Assembly: GCA_012519365.1 (NCBI GenBank)
Contig: JAAYQH010000474.1
Span: forward strand, 1 to 7,522
Length of the DNA stretch: 7,522 bases
Direction of reading: 5' to 3'
From: Planctomycetota bacterium
Lineage (GTDB): Bacteria; Planctomycetota; Phycisphaerae; Sedimentisphaerales; Anaerohalosphaeraceae
The notes beneath the pieces are model-generated. The model was not told the origin of the DNA, made no database searches, and saw only the letters and a list, made by a program, of their open reading frames with translations. The stretch's first letter is position 1. Each line of letters opens with the position of its first letter. This document shows positions 6,250-7,522 of the stretch, piece after piece. The position numbers were made by a program, and so were the translations under genes.

Positions 6250-7522
6250 TCAATTTTGCTGCTCCTGCTGCATCCGGCGCATTTCTTCAAAAAATCGCTC
6301 TTCCTGACGGCGGAGTTGTTCAAACAAGTCAGGCCGCTCGATCTGAATTCGTGCCAAAAGGTTCTGACGGAGACGCTGCGGATACATCGGGTCTTCCATG
6401 AAACTGACAAAAGCGCCGTATCGAAGTCGCTCCAGCGACGGCAGCCCGACGCGTCCCTGTTCAAATTGCCCCATTTCCTTCTGATACAGTTCATAGACCT
6501 CGCGGGCCAGATTTTCACGCCCGGCCGCCTCATCGTCTTCATAGAGGGCATAGCGAAAATAACTTTCTCGAAGTACCGATATAATAAATTCCATTGCATC
6601 CTGGATGCCGATGCTTTCCAGTTCTTGCTTGAGGCGATTGCGAACGAATGTTATCATCGGCACTTGGTATTCCGTACGCACAAACCCCTGCTCATCCATT
6701 CTGTGCTGCGTCTGAAGCTGACGATATATCTGGACTGCCTTTCGGGTATGGCCGGCCTGATAAAACATCAATACTGCGTTTTCGAGAAAGTTTTTGTGTC
6801 CGCCACGTACAGCCTTGGGGTTGCCGCCTTCAAATTCTTCATACTTCTGGATGATTTCCTGCCACACCCGATTGCAGACATCAAACATCCGCAGATCCGG
6901 CAATAAATACACTGCCGTGCCCCAATCTTTATCCTCCTCATAAAGCACAATTCGCCCCTGACGATAAAGCATCTGAAGGCTGTGAAAGACGATTCGGTCG
7001 GTGTTTTTCTCATCAATTCGATACTGATCCGGACGTCCGGCCACTTTCAACCCAAGAGCTCCCCAATAAATAGCATGGGCGGCCGGATGTTCCCAGTTCA
7101 GGGGATAGGTTTGATTCGGATCCTCAATATTTACAGGTCCGAATTGTTTATTCAGGTCGATCATAAAGTCAATATCAAACTTCCATTCATTGCGAAGCTT
7201 GAATGCCCGAGCAAAGTAATCCAATGTTTGCAGTGCCTTGCTGTCTCGCCAGTTATCAATAACCGCGAACGCCTCTTTCGAAAAACGGGCGGGATTCCGG
7301 CGCAGCGTCAAATAATTGTCCGCTACTTTGTCCCGATTTTCAAATGCCGGATCGGCTTGACGAAGTGCCGCCAGCAATTCGCCCACCTGCGGTTGAGTCA
7401 ATGCCTCATCCAGTGTTTTCGGAGCCGCCGCGAGTTGTTCAAACAGGGCATTATCAGGCTCTTGCCCCAGGATCGCTCGCATCGACAATGCCAATTCCAT
7501 TTTGTAATAACGATGGCAATCG
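6250..7522 (-). CDS. Unrecognised soluble, helix-rich protein, probably 5'-partial at the window edge
   Basis: I do not recognise this family. The frame ends in TGA at 6250. Its first ATG is at 7500 (416 residues from there), but that ATG has no Shine-Dalgarno and the frame stays open through seven more codons to the right edge (reading DCHRYYK before the Met). The true start is therefore probably outside the window. From the ATG at 7500, residues 1-100 look helical and Leu/Ala-rich. Residues 133-152 carry an aromatic stretch (PLNWEHPAAHAIYWGALGLK). Residues 238-265 (FLENAVLMFYQAGHTRKAVQIYR and following) resemble a TPR-like helical pair. The C-terminus (about 391-416) is a charged, Gln/Glu/Arg/Met-rich helix that could form a coiled coil. 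No membrane segment or signal peptide is visible in the part present. It precedes uvrD by 30 bp, suggesting cotranscription, but that alone does not establish a DNA-repair role. TPR-like is a visual impression only. Confidence 0.8.
   Translation of the reverse strand, partial: DCHRYYKMELALSMRAILGQEPDNALFEQLAAAPKTLDEALTQPQVGELLAALRQADPAFENRDKVADNYLTLRRNPARFSKEAFAVIDNWRDSKALQTLDYFARAFKLRNEWKFDIDFMIDLNKQFGPVNIEDPNQTYPLNWEHPAAHAIYWGALGLKVAGRPDQYRIDEKNTDRIVFHSLQMLYRQGRIVLYEEDKDWGTAVYLLPDLRMFDVCNRVWQEIIQKYEEFEGGNPKAVRGGHKNFLENAVLMFYQAGHTRKAVQIYRQLQTQHRMDEQGFVRTEYQVPMITFVRNRLKQELESIGIQDAMEFIISVLRESYFRYALYEDDEAAGRENLAREVYELYQKEMGQFEQGRVGLPSLERLRYGAFVSFMEDPMYPQRLRQNLLARIQIERPDLFEQLRRQEERFFEEMRRMQQEQQN

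Noticed and set aside
6235..6906. Plus-strand open frame of 223 codons antisense to the unknown gene and the uvrD leader.
   Set aside because: It is antisense to a better-supported minus-strand gene and has no recognisable motif beyond a Leu-rich start that mirrors Gln/Glu codons on the other strand.

Overview
The window holds five protein genes, all on the minus strand and closely spaced. In the direction of transcription (right to left) they are: an unrecognised protein running off the right edge, a UvrD/PcrA-type DNA helicase, glucose-6-phosphate isomerase (pgi), mannose-1-phosphate guanylyltransferase (manC/rfbM type), and one open frame joining a complete RuvX/YqgF nuclease domain to a complete 6-phosphogluconolactonase (Pgl) domain. 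The gaps between genes are 30, 97, 47 and 8 bp, so this is probably one or two operons. No mobile element, CRISPR array, rRNA or complete tRNA was seen.

Organism: a bacterium of intermediate GC content with housekeeping genes. Three starts (uvrD TTG, pgi GTG, manC ATG) have clear Shine-Dalgarno sequences; the ruvX-pgl ATG does not. The proteins have a planctomycete flavour (Phycisphaerae-like), but that is an impression from sequence style and not a demonstrated assignment.

Layout: 1-202 is AT-richer sequence downstream of the operon. It holds a weak possible bidirectional terminator and perhaps the tail of a convergent plus-strand gene. 203-1399 is the RuvX-Pgl fusion, 1408-2496 manC, 2544-3953 pgi (GTG start), and 3954-4050 an intergenic stretch with a perfect 14-bp palindrome and an imperfect hairpin. 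4051-6219 is uvrD (TTG start), and 6250 to the right edge is the unknown gene.

How the genes fit together: Pgi interconverts glucose-6-P and fructose-6-P, the Pgl domain performs the second step of the oxidative pentose phosphate branch from glucose-6-P, and ManC makes GDP-mannose, whose precursor mannose-1-P derives from fructose-6-P. The middle of the operon is therefore a hexose-phosphate distribution module. It is flanked by nucleic-acid genes (UvrD upstream, the RuvX domain downstream). The covalent RuvX-Pgl joining is the most unusual thing in the window. No zwf, gnd or phosphomannomutase gene lies inside it.
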